A stretch of DNA of 64,000 bases from Mastigias papua. Lineage: Eukaryota > Cnidaria > Scyphozoa > Rhizostomeae > Mastigiidae. Position 1 is the first letter of the stretch. Every line of letters begins with the position of its first letter. This document shows, in pieces, positions 20,581-44,123 of this stretch. Position numbers and translations under genes: made by a program. The notes beneath the pieces were generated by a model. That model was given only the letters and a program-made list of their open reading frames with translations, had not been told where the DNA came from and did not search any database. Where the stretch lies: the NCBI GenBank assembly GCA_964019165.1, contig OZ025277.1, positions 15,067,681 to 15,131,680 of the forward strand, written 5' to 3'.

Positions 20581-22004
20581 ATTTTGGTTATATGATGATA
20601 ATAAACATCTTGATAAGGGTTAATGGTACAAATACGTCACTAGATGAAGAACTGTTATTCCACCTAAAGTAACATCAATTGCATAGTGATGTGCTCGCCT
20701 TCTTTTTATTGACAGAGCAACGTGAACAAAATAAACCTGAACTAGTAAGACTAGAAAACAAACAAAGAATAAAACATGATTTATAGGATACATCATTGTC
20801 TTTAAAACTACAGGAATGGAAATTACACAAAATAAACTCCGATTTATAACGTTACTATCAACTTCAAATCCATTAGCAAGATATCAAATCTCGAATCATA
20901 TCCACAACTTTATCATCAACATACATAACGTCTAATACACATTGTGCAAAAAACAATTCTTATCCTAAAAACAATAATGGTTAAATAAATGTCGTAAAGT
21001 AAAAGCTACGATATCATTCAAATCTATCTGGGAAGGAGTTATATAAGTTTCACAAAATAAAACGATTCCCAGTCAAAACCCATTGAATACGGGACATCTT
21101 TGGCTAAGTATACAATTGTCATTAAAATAAGACAAATAATGAATGAACGAAGAAGCTAGATGATTTAAGAAACGTAATGTTTACACCTAGGGAAATTTAC
21201 ATCTACCTCCATACGATCATCTGACCAGTTTTTCAGGCTCTAGCATCAAACCTACTTAGGAAAGCTAGTTAGCCGATAACTGGAGTCTTGAGCGAGAACG
21301 TAAACTAAAACTTGTGTGAAAATTTAAAAACGAAATTATAATACAAGCTAAGATAAAATGAAGAAATTTAATCAATATCAAAGTTAAAAAGAAAGCACAA
21401 TAAAAGCCTACATCTTTGTGAAGAGTATTCAAGGCACTTAGAAAATCTTCTTGTTGAGAAAGACAAAAGGCCATACGTCTTTGGCAGGAAACCCCCAGAC
21501 CTGGAATGGCTTCTGTTCTATGTTGGAACAAATCTGCAGGGGAGAGCACCTCTCAAAAAGTTGCCACCATAAAGGTATCTCATTGGCTATGGCACTTCTA
21601 AAAATAAATATGAATCGTTGTGGGGATTCTATTAAGGCCAATGAGAAAATATCTTCATGATGACCAAGAAGAAGCCTTCATTATTCAAGACGTTAAATTT
21701 CCCAAGGTGGGATTTCTTCAATAACAGCTCATGCTAAAAATATAATACCGGAGAGAATAGAGAGCTCAAAATACTATCTACTCAGTCACCCACGAAATAA
21801 TTAGGCTCCTTCAAATATCCTAAAATGACTTTAAAAAAATTACACCAACTTTTCACCGGCGCTGTCAGATGAATTGTGGCCTAGTGATATCAGAACTTTG
21901 CTGTAGTTCTGGTAGCAGAACTCCTTCTGTCGAAGACAGCATTACACAAACAACTCGAAACGTCTACTCACTACATTTGTCTCCAATGGTTGTAGTGTAA
22001 AGTA
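20581..22004. other. downstream region of the PAK gene
   Basis: It must include the 3' untranslated region of the minus-strand PAK gene. Small opposed frames at 21265-21660 have no recognisable features. No polyadenylation signal could be assigned with confidence. Confidence 0.4.
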
Positions 22005-27614
<5,610 letters not shown>

Positions 27615-27995
27615 TGTTTCCTTGAATGAACTCTAATTATGATTATGATTGATGATTTCCATATTTGGACACTCAGAGCGCGTGTTGTTAAAAAACGTTG
27701 TGCTACACGGGAAGCAAGATACGAGGAATAAGTCTGATTACTGCTGTTACTAATGATAATTATAAAGGACTTCTACGGAATCACCATTAAGTAAGTTTAT
27801 ATATTGATTGTCCTCGCTAGTTCATGTTTTGTTTTATTTCCGTTCGTTATGTTTATTGCTGTTACACTAGGCCAGAGATTTACATTTTACTAATTTGTAT
27901 TTTTATTCACTTTATTTCAGATCGAATAGATTATTAGCTTATTAGTTTATACGATCCAGTGTTTCATTGGAGTCCTTTATCTGTATAACGATACA
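27615..27995 (+). repeat. 5' LTR of the BEL/Pao element
   Basis: The 381-bp LTR begins TGTTTCC and ends GATACA. A TATAAAG at 27761-27767 could position transcription starts near 27790. A GTAAGT at 27791 and a TTATTTCAG ending at 27920 resemble splice sites 130 nt apart. Confidence 0.97.
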
Positions 27996-28038
27996 CAAAA
28001 TTCGATTTAATGATTCGTCGAAGCATCTGGATAAGAAA

Positions 28039-31000
28039 ATGCCCGACGAAGCACAGTTGAAACGAGCGAAGGTAGAGAGGAGGACAGCGAAAGCAGCATT
28101 TACGAGAGCAGTGAAAGCTTTAGAGCACGTTATTGCAAACAACAGACCACGGGTAGAAATAACAGCTATACTGAACAAACTACAAGGAGCGTTTGAGAAC
28201 TTAATCGGAAAGCATGAAGAATTTGCTAGTTTAGTCGAGGATGACGAAGAATACGATAAGGAAGAGAAATGGCTTGCAGAATGTCAGGATGTGTTCATGG
28301 AAACTGAAACTAGGGCGAAAATCTGTATTGATAAAATGACGGAAAATACATTAACTGGAAATAAAGATGAAGAACTGGAAAAGCCCTCTGAAAGTTTGGA
28401 AATTCCCCATGATGGAACCCTCAGTGGAAACCCACAAGTATCTGATGTCAATGAGAATGCAAATAGTGTAATACAAGAAGAGGCGGGCACTGTTGACACA
28501 ATTAACGTAACTGATGAAACTGAACAATATCCAGCATCTGAAGGGCAACACAGAAGACAAGATAATGACAGTTCTATTAAAGACCAGCAATATTGTGGGT
28601 TTAAGCTAGAAAAACCGAAATTGCCGTCATTCTCAGGTGATGTGCGGGAATATGCAATTTTCCGGTCTGACTTCAAGCATGCAATCGAGGCCAGGTATAC
28701 TAAGAGGGATGCGATAACAATGCTGCGCACATGTTTGAAAGACAAACCTTTAGAATTGATAAAAGGAATTGGCAGTGATTATGAGGCTGCATGGAGTTAT
28801 TTGGATGCGATTTACGGTGACCCACGCTTCGTATCAGATACAGTTACACAGGATATTATGAAGTTTAAACCCCTTAATGATGGCGAGGATGCTCGTTTCT
28901 GTGATTTAGTGCACCTTGTGAATCGCAGCTACAACACACTAAAGGAAGTTGGAATACCAAGTGACATGAACAATAGTCATATGCTGTCGATTATTGAGCA
29001 GAAAATGTGCGCCGACGACAGGAAAATATGGGCGAGAGAACTAGAGCGAGAAAAGAAGACTCCAACATTACAAGCACTTTTGTCGTGGATGACCGTGGAG
29101 ATGAAATCACGCATGCGCGCCACAGCACCGATTAGAGCAACTGCAATTCAGAGACGTTTAGTTCACCATGTAAGTACTGATAGCAGTAGCAGAAACTTAC
29201 CAACAAGGCATAAATGCTGGATTTGTTTGAACTCTGCACACTGGCCAGATCAATGTCAGAAATTTGCCCTGCTTAGCATTGATGATCGTTACAGAATTGC
29301 GAAGGAAAATAGAGTCTGCTTTAGTTGCTTGAAAAAAGCTGGGAAAGATCATAAGGCTTCAAATTGCAGCAGAAGGCAACAATGCCCCAAACTTGACAAT
29401 GGCATACAATGTACTAGCTTTCACCATCAACTTCTGCACAAGACTAAACCAGTTCAGATCGGTATTGCTACAGCAATTGACGAAAGTGAAGCAGTTTTGC
29501 CCATTATCTCAGCAAATCTCTCCAATTCAAGTGGGTTTTTTAAAAGAGCAAACGTGCTATTGGATTCCGGTGCACAGATCAGCTTGATACGCCAAGACAC
29601 TGCTGCAACTCTAGGATTACAAGGCCAGAATGTTACAGTCTCAATTACGAAAATCGGCGGAGAAGAGGAAACAATAAAGACCAAAAGGTATACAGTAGCA
29701 ATTTCATCAGTTGATGGAAATAGGCAATACTCAGTAAAAGCAATCGGCATTCCAGTTATCAGTGATGATATAAAGTCCATCAATACGTCAAGTTGTTCAG
29801 AGGTGTTTGGACTTCAAGGGCAGAAATTCCACAGAGGACGAGGCCATGTTGATTTACTGATTGGCATTGATCATGCACACATGCATTCAGGGGAGACAAA
29901 ACAAGCTAATCATCTTGTGGCTCGACACTCTCCTCTAGGATGGGTAATTTTTGGGAGTAGACCAGGTAAAAAATTAGACGCAATGCACATTCTTCATGTT
30001 AAATATGCTGTCCCAGTTGATCTCACTGATTTTTGGACAACTGAGTCAATGGGAGTAAACGTAAAAGGGTGTGTTTGCAGTGCAGATAAACTGAGTCAAG
30101 TTGAGAGAGATGAAGCCAAGATAATAGAAGATTCTTGTGTGAAAGTCAAAGACCAATGGATGATGTCATATCCATGGAAAAGAGATCCAAATGAACTACC
30201 TGATAACAAACAACTAGCAGTTAAGCGTTTAGAGTCCATAGAGCGACGACTGAAGCAGAATCCTGATCATGCAAAGGCTTATGACAATCAGATGAAAGAA
30301 ATGAATGAAATGAAATTCTCGAGAAAACTAACAGAAATGGAAATGAGAGACTACACGGGTCCTGTACACTATGTCCCTCACCATGCCGTGCTGAGACCAG
30401 ACAAAAAAAGCACACCTGTGAGAATTGTATTCAATTCGTCTTCAGTGTTTGCAGGTCATAGACTGAACGATTACTGGCTGAAGGGTCCTGATCTGCTAAA
30501 CAATATATTTGGAATAGCTCTCCGCTTCAGAGAAAACCAAGTGGCATTGATGGGTGACATTTCAAAGATGTATCATCGAATACTGATTCCAGAGAAAGAT
30601 CAGCATGTACACAGATTCCTTTGGCGTAACTGTGAAGCAGAAAGAGAGCCAGATGTGTATGTAAAGACGGTACTAACGTTCGGTGACAAACCTGCTCCCG
30701 CAATGGCACAGATTGCATTGAGAAAGACAGCACAGGAGAGTAAAAATCTGAAGCCAGAGGCAGCTAAGGTGCTTACAGAAAACGTATACATGGATGATAT
30801 TTGCGAATCTGTGGAAACAGTAGAAGAGGCAAAAAAACTTGCAGAGGACATTGACATTGTCCTAAAGAGTGGAGGTTTTCAAGTGAAAGGTTGGATGTCA
30901 AACAAAATTCTGAATGAGGAGAATCAAGATGCAAATGAACTGAAAGGTAATGTGGAAGAAAAGGTACTTGGAATATCTTGGAACAGAGAGGCTGACACAT

Positions 31001-33321
31001 TATCATGTCAAATTGAGTCGAAATTAACGAGTCCAAATGATGAAAATGAGCATTTCAAGGAGTTGAAGATGACTAAAAGAAACTTGTTAAGTGAAATTGC
31101 AAAGATCTATGATCCTATTGGATTTGCTGCTGCGTTCATTATTAGATTGAAAATTGGCCTACAAAAGCTGTGGCAAATTGGAATTGACTGGGATGATGAA
31201 ATTCCACAAGAACTACAAAGTGATTGGGTTGAACTGTTCATGGAAATGAAGAACATAAACAACATTTGCTTTAAGAGATCTCTGATGACAGCTGATGCTG
31301 CAGAAAGACCTTCTTTATGCATATTTTCAGACGCATCGCAAGAGGCTTTTGGTGCTTGTGCTTACATTCGTCAGAAAACTAAAGATGGGAAATTCGATGT
31401 AAGATTTATCACTGCAAAATCAAGAGTGGCACCTCTGAAACAGCTAACAATACCACGACTAGAATTGCAAGCTGCTGTTCTCGCGTCACGATTGGCAAAG
31501 ACAATCCAAGAAGAGTCTAGAATAAATTTCAATGGAGTAACGTTCTTTACCGATAGCATGATAACACTCGGCTGGATTCAAAGCCATTCACGCAATTACA
31601 AGCCATTTGTGTCAGCAAGAATAGGGGAAATTCAGAGTAATTCGAATCCAAATCAATGGAGACACATATCAAGTGAAGACAATGTAGCTGACGACCTATC
31701 AAGAGGAATCAGTGTGCAAGAACTGAGTGGAAGATGGATGAATGGCCCAGAATTCCTAAGATTACCAGAAGAGTTTTGGCAAGTGAAATCTACATCCATG
31801 CCATTGAAAGAAGATGAAGAGCGTCGTCATGTAAAGAATGTTGGTTCAGTTAACTTTGTAGGGGCTGAAAACTTAATTGACTATGAGAGATTTTCAAGTT
31901 GGAGAAAACTAATCCGAGTCATAGCATGGATAAAGAGACTAGCAAAGAATATCAGATTACGACAACACAGATCAAGTTGTGAAAAGAAGTACTTAACACC
32001 TGAAGAACTACATGAAGCAGATATATTTTTGATTAAAGACGCGCAAAAGTTATTACATGATAGGGTGAAGAAAGGCGAATTTAAGTCACTGAGTCCATTC
32101 ACAGACGAAAAGGGAATTATCAGAGTCGGAGGCAGAGTCGACAAAGCAATAGTATCCTATGACATGAAACATCCAGTGCTTCTGCCAAACGAGCATAGAA
32201 TCTCACTATTGATTACAAGACAGGTGCATCAGTTTGGGCATTCGGGTGTAGCAACGACAACAGCCAAAGTGAGGAGAAAGTACTGGGTTCTGAAAGGGAA
32301 TAAAATCAGTAAATCTGTCAAATACAGATGCAAGTTTTGCAGAGAGATGTCCCATTTGGCTGAAGAGCAAATGATGGCAAATCTTCCTTCTATTCGACTG
32401 GCACCACAAACACCCCCATTTTACTACACATCATGTGACTACTTCGGACCCTACAATGTCAGAATTGGACGCAACAAAACAACTAAACATTATGGTGTTA
32501 TCTTTACATGTCTCAACACGAGAGCCGTACACCTAGAGCTGGCAATGGATTATTCCACGGTGGAGTTTCTGCAGGTTCTTCGACGATTCTTCTGCATTAG
32601 AGGATTTCCAGCAGTAATTCTTAGTGACAATGGTTCCCAAATGGTTGGTGCAGAACGAGTGTTGCGAGAAATGGTACAAGGGCTAAGTATTGATAAGCTC
32701 CAAGAGTATTGTTCTGAACGAGGAATTAATTGGATTTTCATCACACCAGCAGCACCTCATCAAAACGGTTGTTCAGAGGCACTTGTGAAAAGTTGCAAAA
32801 GGGCACTAAAGATTGCCATTGGAGATCAAGTTCTGAGACCTTTTGAACTTTATACTTGTTTGCTGGAGGTTGGAAACTTGCTGAATCAACGCCCAATCGG
32901 ACGAATTCCAAATGACCCTGATGATGGAGCATTTTTATGCCCAAATGATCTCCTCTTGGGACGAGCAACAGTAGAAGTACCACAAGGTCCATTTAACGAA
33001 ATGCGGAACCCACATCAGAGAGTAGAATTGGTACAACAGATTGTAAACTCGTTTTGGAAAAGGTGGACAAGAGACGTTTTTCCATCACTTGTTCCTCAAA
33101 AGAAATGGCACACAGATAAGCGCAATGTACAAAAGGATGATATTGTCATAGTTGAAGACATAAACGCAATCAGGGGTAAATGGAGAATAGGACGGATCAT
33201 AGAAGTATTCCCTGGATCAGACGGACGAGTTCGAAATGTAAAGGTAAAGACAGCTTCCGGAATATATTATCGACCGATAAGAAAAATTGTAGTACTGCAA
33301 CCAGCAGAAGGATACGATTGA
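28039..33321 (+). CDS. BEL/Pao Gag-Pol polyprotein
   Basis: One uninterrupted frame of 1760 codons from the first ATG (28039); reading further upstream would enter the LTR. Gag occupies about 1-450, with a charged coiled N-terminus, a DUF1759-like core near 190-310, and Cys/His knuckles beginning at Cys393 (CWIC ... H ... C) and Cys427. The aspartic protease motif LLDSGA has Asp509. Reverse transcriptase has its first catalytic Asp at 840 (MGDISKMYHR) and YMDD at 917-920. RNase H begins at Asp1098 (FSDAS). Integrase has a zinc-binding HHCC region (His1397 ... Cys1431) and a DDE triad at Asp1467, Asp1530 and Glu1580. A DUF5641-like tail follows. All signature residues are present, so the product could be functional. 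Gag and Pol share one frame, common in this group. Confidence 0.96.
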   Translation: MPDEAQLKRAKVERRTAKAAFTRAVKALEHVIANNRPRVEITAILNKLQGAFENLIGKHEEFASLVEDDEEYDKEEKWLAECQDVFMETETRAKICIDKMTENTLTGNKDEELEKPSESLEIPHDGTLSGNPQVSDVNENANSVIQEEAGTVDTINVTDETEQYPASEGQHRRQDNDSSIKDQQYCGFKLEKPKLPSFSGDVREYAIFRSDFKHAIEARYTKRDAITMLRTCLKDKPLELIKGIGSDYEAAWSYLDAIYGDPRFVSDTVTQDIMKFKPLNDGEDARFCDLVHLVNRSYNTLKEVGIPSDMNNSHMLSIIEQKMCADDRKIWARELEREKKTPTLQALLSWMTVEMKSRMRATAPIRATAIQRRLVHHVSTDSSSRNLPTRHKCWICLNSAHWPDQCQKFALLSIDDRYRIAKENRVCFSCLKKAGKDHKASNCSRRQQCPKLDNGIQCTSFHHQLLHKTKPVQIGIATAIDESEAVLPIISANLSNSSGFFKRANVLLDSGAQISLIRQDTAATLGLQGQNVTVSITKIGGEEETIKTKRYTVAISSVDGNRQYSVKAIGIPVISDDIKSINTSSCSEVFGLQGQKFHRGRGHVDLLIGIDHAHMHSGETKQANHLVARHSPLGWVIFGSRPGKKLDAMHILHVKYAVPVDLTDFWTTESMGVNVKGCVCSADKLSQVERDEAKIIEDSCVKVKDQWMMSYPWKRDPNELPDNKQLAVKRLESIERRLKQNPDHAKAYDNQMKEMNEMKFSRKLTEMEMRDYTGPVHYVPHHAVLRPDKKSTPVRIVFNSSSVFAGHRLNDYWLKGPDLLNNIFGIALRFRENQVALMGDISKMYHRILIPEKDQHVHRFLWRNCEAEREPDVYVKTVLTFGDKPAPAMAQIALRKTAQESKNLKPEAAKVLTENVYMDDICESVETVEEAKKLAEDIDIVLKSGGFQVKGWMSNKILNEENQDANELKGNVEEKVLGISWNREADTLSCQIESKLTSPNDENEHFKELKMTKRNLLSEIAKIYDPIGFAAAFIIRLKIGLQKLWQIGIDWDDEIPQELQSDWVELFMEMKNINNICFKRSLMTADAAERPSLCIFSDASQEAFGACAYIRQKTKDGKFDVRFITAKSRVAPLKQLTIPRLELQAAVLASRLAKTIQEESRINFNGVTFFTDSMITLGWIQSHSRNYKPFVSARIGEIQSNSNPNQWRHISSEDNVADDLSRGISVQELSGRWMNGPEFLRLPEEFWQVKSTSMPLKEDEERRHVKNVGSVNFVGAENLIDYERFSSWRKLIRVIAWIKRLAKNIRLRQHRSSCEKKYLTPEELHEADIFLIKDAQKLLHDRVKKGEFKSLSPFTDEKGIIRVGGRVDKAIVSYDMKHPVLLPNEHRISLLITRQVHQFGHSGVATTTAKVRRKYWVLKGNKISKSVKYRCKFCREMSHLAEEQMMANLPSIRLAPQTPPFYYTSCDYFGPYNVRIGRNKTTKHYGVIFTCLNTRAVHLELAMDYSTVEFLQVLRRFFCIRGFPAVILSDNGSQMVGAERVLREMVQGLSIDKLQEYCSERGINWIFITPAAPHQNGCSEALVKSCKRALKIAIGDQVLRPFELYTCLLEVGNLLNQRPIGRIPNDPDDGAFLCPNDLLLGRATVEVPQGPFNEMRNPHQRVELVQQIVNSFWKRWTRDVFPSLVPQKKWHTDKRNVQKDDIVIVEDINAIRGKWRIGRIIEVFPGSDGRVRNVKVKTASGIYYRPIRKIVVLQPAEGYD

Positions 33322-33358
33322 CTTATGCTTGATTTTTGATAAGGACCATGCCCTTATC

Positions 33359-33370
33359 GGGGGGGGAGGA
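33359..33370 (+). other. polypurine tract
   Basis: GGGGGGGGAGGA lies directly before the 3' LTR and is the expected primer for plus-strand DNA synthesis. Confidence 0.9.
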
Positions 33371-33751
33371 TGTTTCCTTGAATGAACTCTAATTATGATT
33401 ATGATTGATGATTTCCATATTTGGACACTCAGAGCGCGTGTTGTTAAAAAACGTTGTGCTACACGGGAAGCAAGATACGAGGAATAAGTCTGATTACTGC
33501 TGTTACTAATGATAATTATAAAGGACTTCTACGGAATCACCATTAAGTAAGTTTATATATTGATTGTCCTCGCTAGTTCATGTTTTGTTTTATTTCCGTT
33601 CGTTATGTTTATTGCTGTTACACTAGGCCAGAGATTTACATTTTACTAATTTGTATTTTTATTCACTTTATTTCAGATCGAATAGATTATTAGCTTATTA
33701 GTTTATACGATCCAGTGTTTCATTGGAGTCCTTTATCTGTATAACGATACA
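33371..33751 (+). repeat. 3' LTR of the BEL/Pao element
   Basis: The 381 bp read as identical to the LTR at 27615-27995. It lies 1.39 kb upstream of the POMGNT1 start codon in the same orientation. Confidence 0.97.
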
Positions 33752-33756
33752 ATAGC
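33752..33756. repeat. 5-bp target site duplication (right)
   Basis: ATAGC, matching 27610-27614. Confidence 0.93.
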
Positions 33757-33813
33757 TTAATCCCCACTCTGCTGTTTGAAGAGTTACGGCTTTTTTTAGG
33801 CAAAAGAGAAAGT

Positions 33814-33851
<38 letters not shown>

Positions 33852-35138
33852 ATTATTGCATCTTATTTCTACACGATACTTTAATTAATAGCCAAATAGG
33901 ATCAAGACCAAGCAGAAAACACTTGTGCTATACTTAATACACGTTTTCCATATTAAAAAAACCGGACCCAAGGCCTAGTATTAAAAGTTTCTTAATTTTT
34001 AGTCACAGTTTAGTTCTTACAGTTTCTTAACAGTTGCTTAAGTCACTGAAAAGAATTGCAATAGTAGCGAAAGCAAAACAAAAAATATTTTCTTTTGTAG
34101 TGTCCATAACGTTTAGCACATCAAACATAGTGTAGAGGAAACTTGGTAAATCCGTGGAGGAAAAAGGGGGGTTTCCGACACTGTGAAAGATGGCACAGAA
34201 AACTGTTAAGTTTCATAAGTCTTTCCTTATAGTTCTAAAAGTTTCTTATATATTTTAGGGTGTCTAGTACTAGGTTTCTTATAAACCTGTTTTTTAATTG
34301 ATTGACAGCTCTTCTGGGGTGTATTGTTGTACTGATTACTCATATTATTTTCGATTTCTAAGGTTTAAAAGCAAGTCACGTGTTTCCGACAAAATTCAGA
34401 CTCTTGTTTGTTTGTGAATATCTTCTGAACAAATAGTCTTATTTATGGGAATTCGTTTGAGAGCTAAGTTACCTCCCAGTTCCCAAAAGCTTGAGGGAGC
34501 AATTTGAATCTGGTAGCGTGAGTTATAAACAGCGTCTTCTGGTTCTCGACATCTACATTTTGACTAAAAAACTTGCTACGGACGGTTACTGCTAATGTGG
34601 ATGAATGGAGAAGTATACCAAAACGGCAGGGTATGGTCATGTTTAGCCAACTGGTCCATCCCGTTGATCCATCTTTCTTTTTATGTGAGAATGCGAACAA
34701 TCAATTTGGTTGCTATGGAGGAGTGCTTCTCGCTCCATTGTAGTGCAAATAAAGGGACAGAAACCTTAGTTGCTACTAAAGAAAGGAAAGAATGTGATTG
34801 AAATACGTGGCAGGATCGAAAAGGAGCCCTGGCCGCGAATGTTGAACATCACCACGAGATCCTTAGTGTACGGTGTCATTGCTTGCTACTAGGTAGCTTG
34901 GATGAACAGAGGAAAGATCCAACTCGCAGCGTAGACTTTAGGCCACTTTTTGGGTCAAATAATTTTAACTGACCGAATTGCTGGTCATCAGGTTGGACTT
35001 GTCGCCATTCGTGTGTCGATAAGGTACAATTGCAGTAATTGCACGACACGGTAGAGATGCATCATGTTATAAAAGTCTGAATGATAGCAGAGAATAGAGG
35101 AAAAACTGAACGTTCAAGCTTTAGACTTGGTTGTTAAA
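33757..35138. other. region upstream of POMGNT1
   Basis: A (CT)18 microsatellite lies at 33815-33850. From about 33953 to 34303 the two ends (ATTAAAAAAACCGG and, inverted, ATTAAAAAACAGG) suggest a decayed inverted-repeat element, but no target duplication is clear. The last few hundred bases should be the POMGNT1 promoter and leader. Confidence 0.4.
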
Positions 35139-41133
<5,995 letters not shown>

Positions 41134-41284
41134 TACCATATCATAGTTAGGTAGTTTTTCTGGAATTTGGAGTGAATATGGAAGTACGAGTTGGGGACAG
41201 TTTCTGTGATACAAATGACTATTGATAAAAGATTAATAGATATATCTGGATACAACCGGGTAGAGATAAGAACAAACTCAAATT

Positions 41285-41450
41285 TTAAATCCTCGAATTG
41301 GCCCCCTCAAAAAGCCCCCACCCCAAATGATGATGAGGACCTTGCTAAGGCCTAATGCTTAAATTTAGACTCTTCTTTTAATATTATTGAGAAAAGGAGT
41401 TTTGAGAACGAGCTTTTATGCAGCATTTGTCAAGTAATTTTATAAAGCCC
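41285..41450 (-). mobile_element. truncated copy of the CCGTAAATCC MITE family
   Basis: It begins with TAAATCCTCGAATTGGCCCCCTC and continues as a diverged reverse-complement match to most of the element at 59723-59981. Shared words include GATGATGA, TAATGCTTAAAT, GAGAAAAGGAG and GCATTTGTCAA. It stops at AAAGCCCC, just before the AT repeat, so one end is missing. Confidence 0.75.
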
Positions 41451-41475
41451 CTTATGTACATTTATAAATAAATAA

Positions 41476-41702
<227 letters not shown>

Positions 41703-44123
41703 TATTGTGCTTTTGCATATCATGTTTTTCTCAATGAGGATTAGATCCTTTCAGAATATCTAGTACTCTAGCTTCTATATGTTTTCTTGTGAATTGAAGG
41801 TCTCTTGTTCTCGCCTCGTTAATGGAAGATTCTTTGCGGTTGTAGCCAAGTGTACTCTATTTGCTTTGATAAGGAAGTATCGCTCTGGTAGCCTATGCAA
41901 CATTTCGTTCCATTACAATGGATGTGTGATCCCTGAGTGCTTTAAGGCAGTTTGACTATTGGCAGATATTGAAAGGGAATCTTAAATGATGATTGCAATT
42001 CTGAATATCTTGAACTTTTCCCATGTCTCTCCAGATGAGTGCTAGCATGTTCATGCCAAATGGTATTCCAGTGAATGGCCTACTGCAGAGTAGACATGAA
42101 TTTGTTGTTTGAAATGAAATATTCGATCTTTAATTGATTACAGGTCGATTATTTCTCAAAGATTCATATGCTGAGGTGCTAAATGGCAATGATATGTTTG
42201 AAATTGTTATGTGTATGAAAGCAATCTTTCCATTTGTAATAGTCAAATAAACAACACTAGACATATTCATTTTTCATCAATGACTCAGTTCGACCCACAT
42301 CTGGGTGTATATCTTGACAATTTCTTTTCGACCATTGATTTTGCTGCTGTTGTGCTAATTGAACAGTGTCAGCTGAAAAACTTCCATTTCACTTCAATTG
42401 CTAGTGCTTTTCTTCAACACTGTTGTTCAATTCCGTCGATGTCCAACTTGGAATTGATTGGTGATTTGCTGATCAGCTTAATCCTGAAGCTTGCCCAGAA
42501 GCTCTGATGAAAATTTTCAACCGGAGTTTTTTGTGCCTCATTATCAGGAGGCCTACGGGAATAAATATGTGTCGTTGTCAATTGATCTACAGGCATACAG
42601 GTAGCCAACCATTTGTTAGGGCCCAGGAATGCATTACAAGTGACAACAACCAAGATAGCTCTATCCCACAAGCCTCATTGGCCAAGGTGCCATTTAACAG
42701 TATGAATATTAATTACATACTTCCAAATGAGTGCAAATAAGGTATTATTGCTGGCTATAACATGTGGGTTAGTGTAATATTTCATGATCACAAGGCCATA
42801 ATTTAATCACTTGCTAAATCAGACCTGGTGGACTAAGTCCAAAGGACAATAGGTCACAGTGTCGCCGTGTCCAGGGGACAACAGTCGCTCTGTCACTCTA
42901 TTCAAAGGGTGAAAGGTCACCCCATATGTTATATTTATATTTGTTGTATCTTATTGTTTTCTTTCTATTTAGTATTGTAATGCATTAGCTAAACTGCACG
43001 CACCATCTAAACCTAGGACCAGACGACTTAAAGCCTTTTCCCGTTCTATTTTGTTCAAGTAGAGTGCATTACGGCTTGCCTTTGATCTTTGTTTTCGTAA
43101 GTAATGATAGTGCTCTGTCATCTAGGCCATATGAGAGGTTGAGCTCATCGCTGCATAACCTACTTGATATGGAAGTTAAATCTCCGAAAGATCGGCGTGG
43201 AAACAAATGAGATTTAAACATTACCTTATATGTCTTTCATTCTGCGTTTCTTGCGTGCGTATTGTCCTAAGAGCAAGACAGTGCACGAATTAGTTTCCAT
43301 ATTTGGCAATCAGTGCACCTGATTGTTCGCGCCTGCGCACCAAAGTTATTTGAAAGGGACTCCAGTTTCATCATGTTCGGCAATTTTTTGATTCTGATTG
43401 TAAAATAAACAAAGTCCCTATCTTTACTCCTCACCAAGCAATGTTCCATTTGTGGTTATGTTGACAAACCCTTTGGATTTCGGTAACTAGTACACAGCCA
43501 TCGTCGTATATTTATAGATGAATCTGCAACCTGTATACTTGATTTACCAAAAACCAAACAAAATTCTGTTCTGAAGTCAATTTTGTCATTGTTAGAGCTC
43601 AAATATCCACCTGTGCACGTGGCCTGTACAAAAACATGTTCAGGTCTGACACTGCTTTCATAGGAGAACAGTTCGTCTTTGCTACCTGCGAAAATTCTCT
43701 ATCGCCAGTAGCGTTTGAGAGCACATAAATAAATTGATTTTACCCCCCTAGGAACCTTACCGTTTCAATTTACCATGTTATATGATATAAAAATTTTACG
43801 AACGACTTTTATCTCGTCTTTGGTAACAATGGCAAACTATTCAATTTAACTTAGTTGATAGTTAGCTTTAAAGTAAGTTAGTTTCTTGGCTAGAAATTTG
43901 GTGCGTCGTGAATAGTCTACACGACAAAAGGCGAGAGTAGAGCGCCCCGTAGGCCGTAATCCACGATACCTTCACATGTTGACAAGTCTGTTGTGAGGTG
44001 CTGATAGGCAACTGTTTGTTCAGGGCTTAGTGGCAACAACTGACTTGGGAAAGGACGTACAGCCCGCACTATTCCACGAGCGGGAATCAAGGATTGAGTG
44101 GAGGTTAGGTTATTTCAAATGAA

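Larger units (their letters stand above)
27615..33751 (+). mobile_element. full-length BEL/Pao LTR retrotransposon
   Basis: The element is 6137 bp: 381-bp LTRs at both ends, a 5-bp target duplication ATAGC, a purine tract just before the 3' LTR, and one long Gag-Pol frame. The order Gag, protease, reverse transcriptase, RNase H, integrase and the DUF1759-like Gag region place it in BEL/Pao. The LTRs read as identical over their whole length and the frame has no stop, so insertion is recent and the copy may be autonomous. I see no envelope gene. No canonical TGG-starting primer binding site follows the 5' LTR directly. Confidence 0.97.

Noticed and set aside
27967..28038. Extension of the Gag-Pol frame upstream to a TTG inside the LTR
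   Set aside because: The frame is open there, but the first ATG is at 28039 and the extra codons are LTR sequence; no evidence supports a TTG start.
33953..34303. Further copy of the TA-flanked MITE family
   Set aside because: It has inverted ATTAAAAAAAC-type ends and TTTCTTA words, but neither a target duplication nor clear interior similarity to the two good copies.
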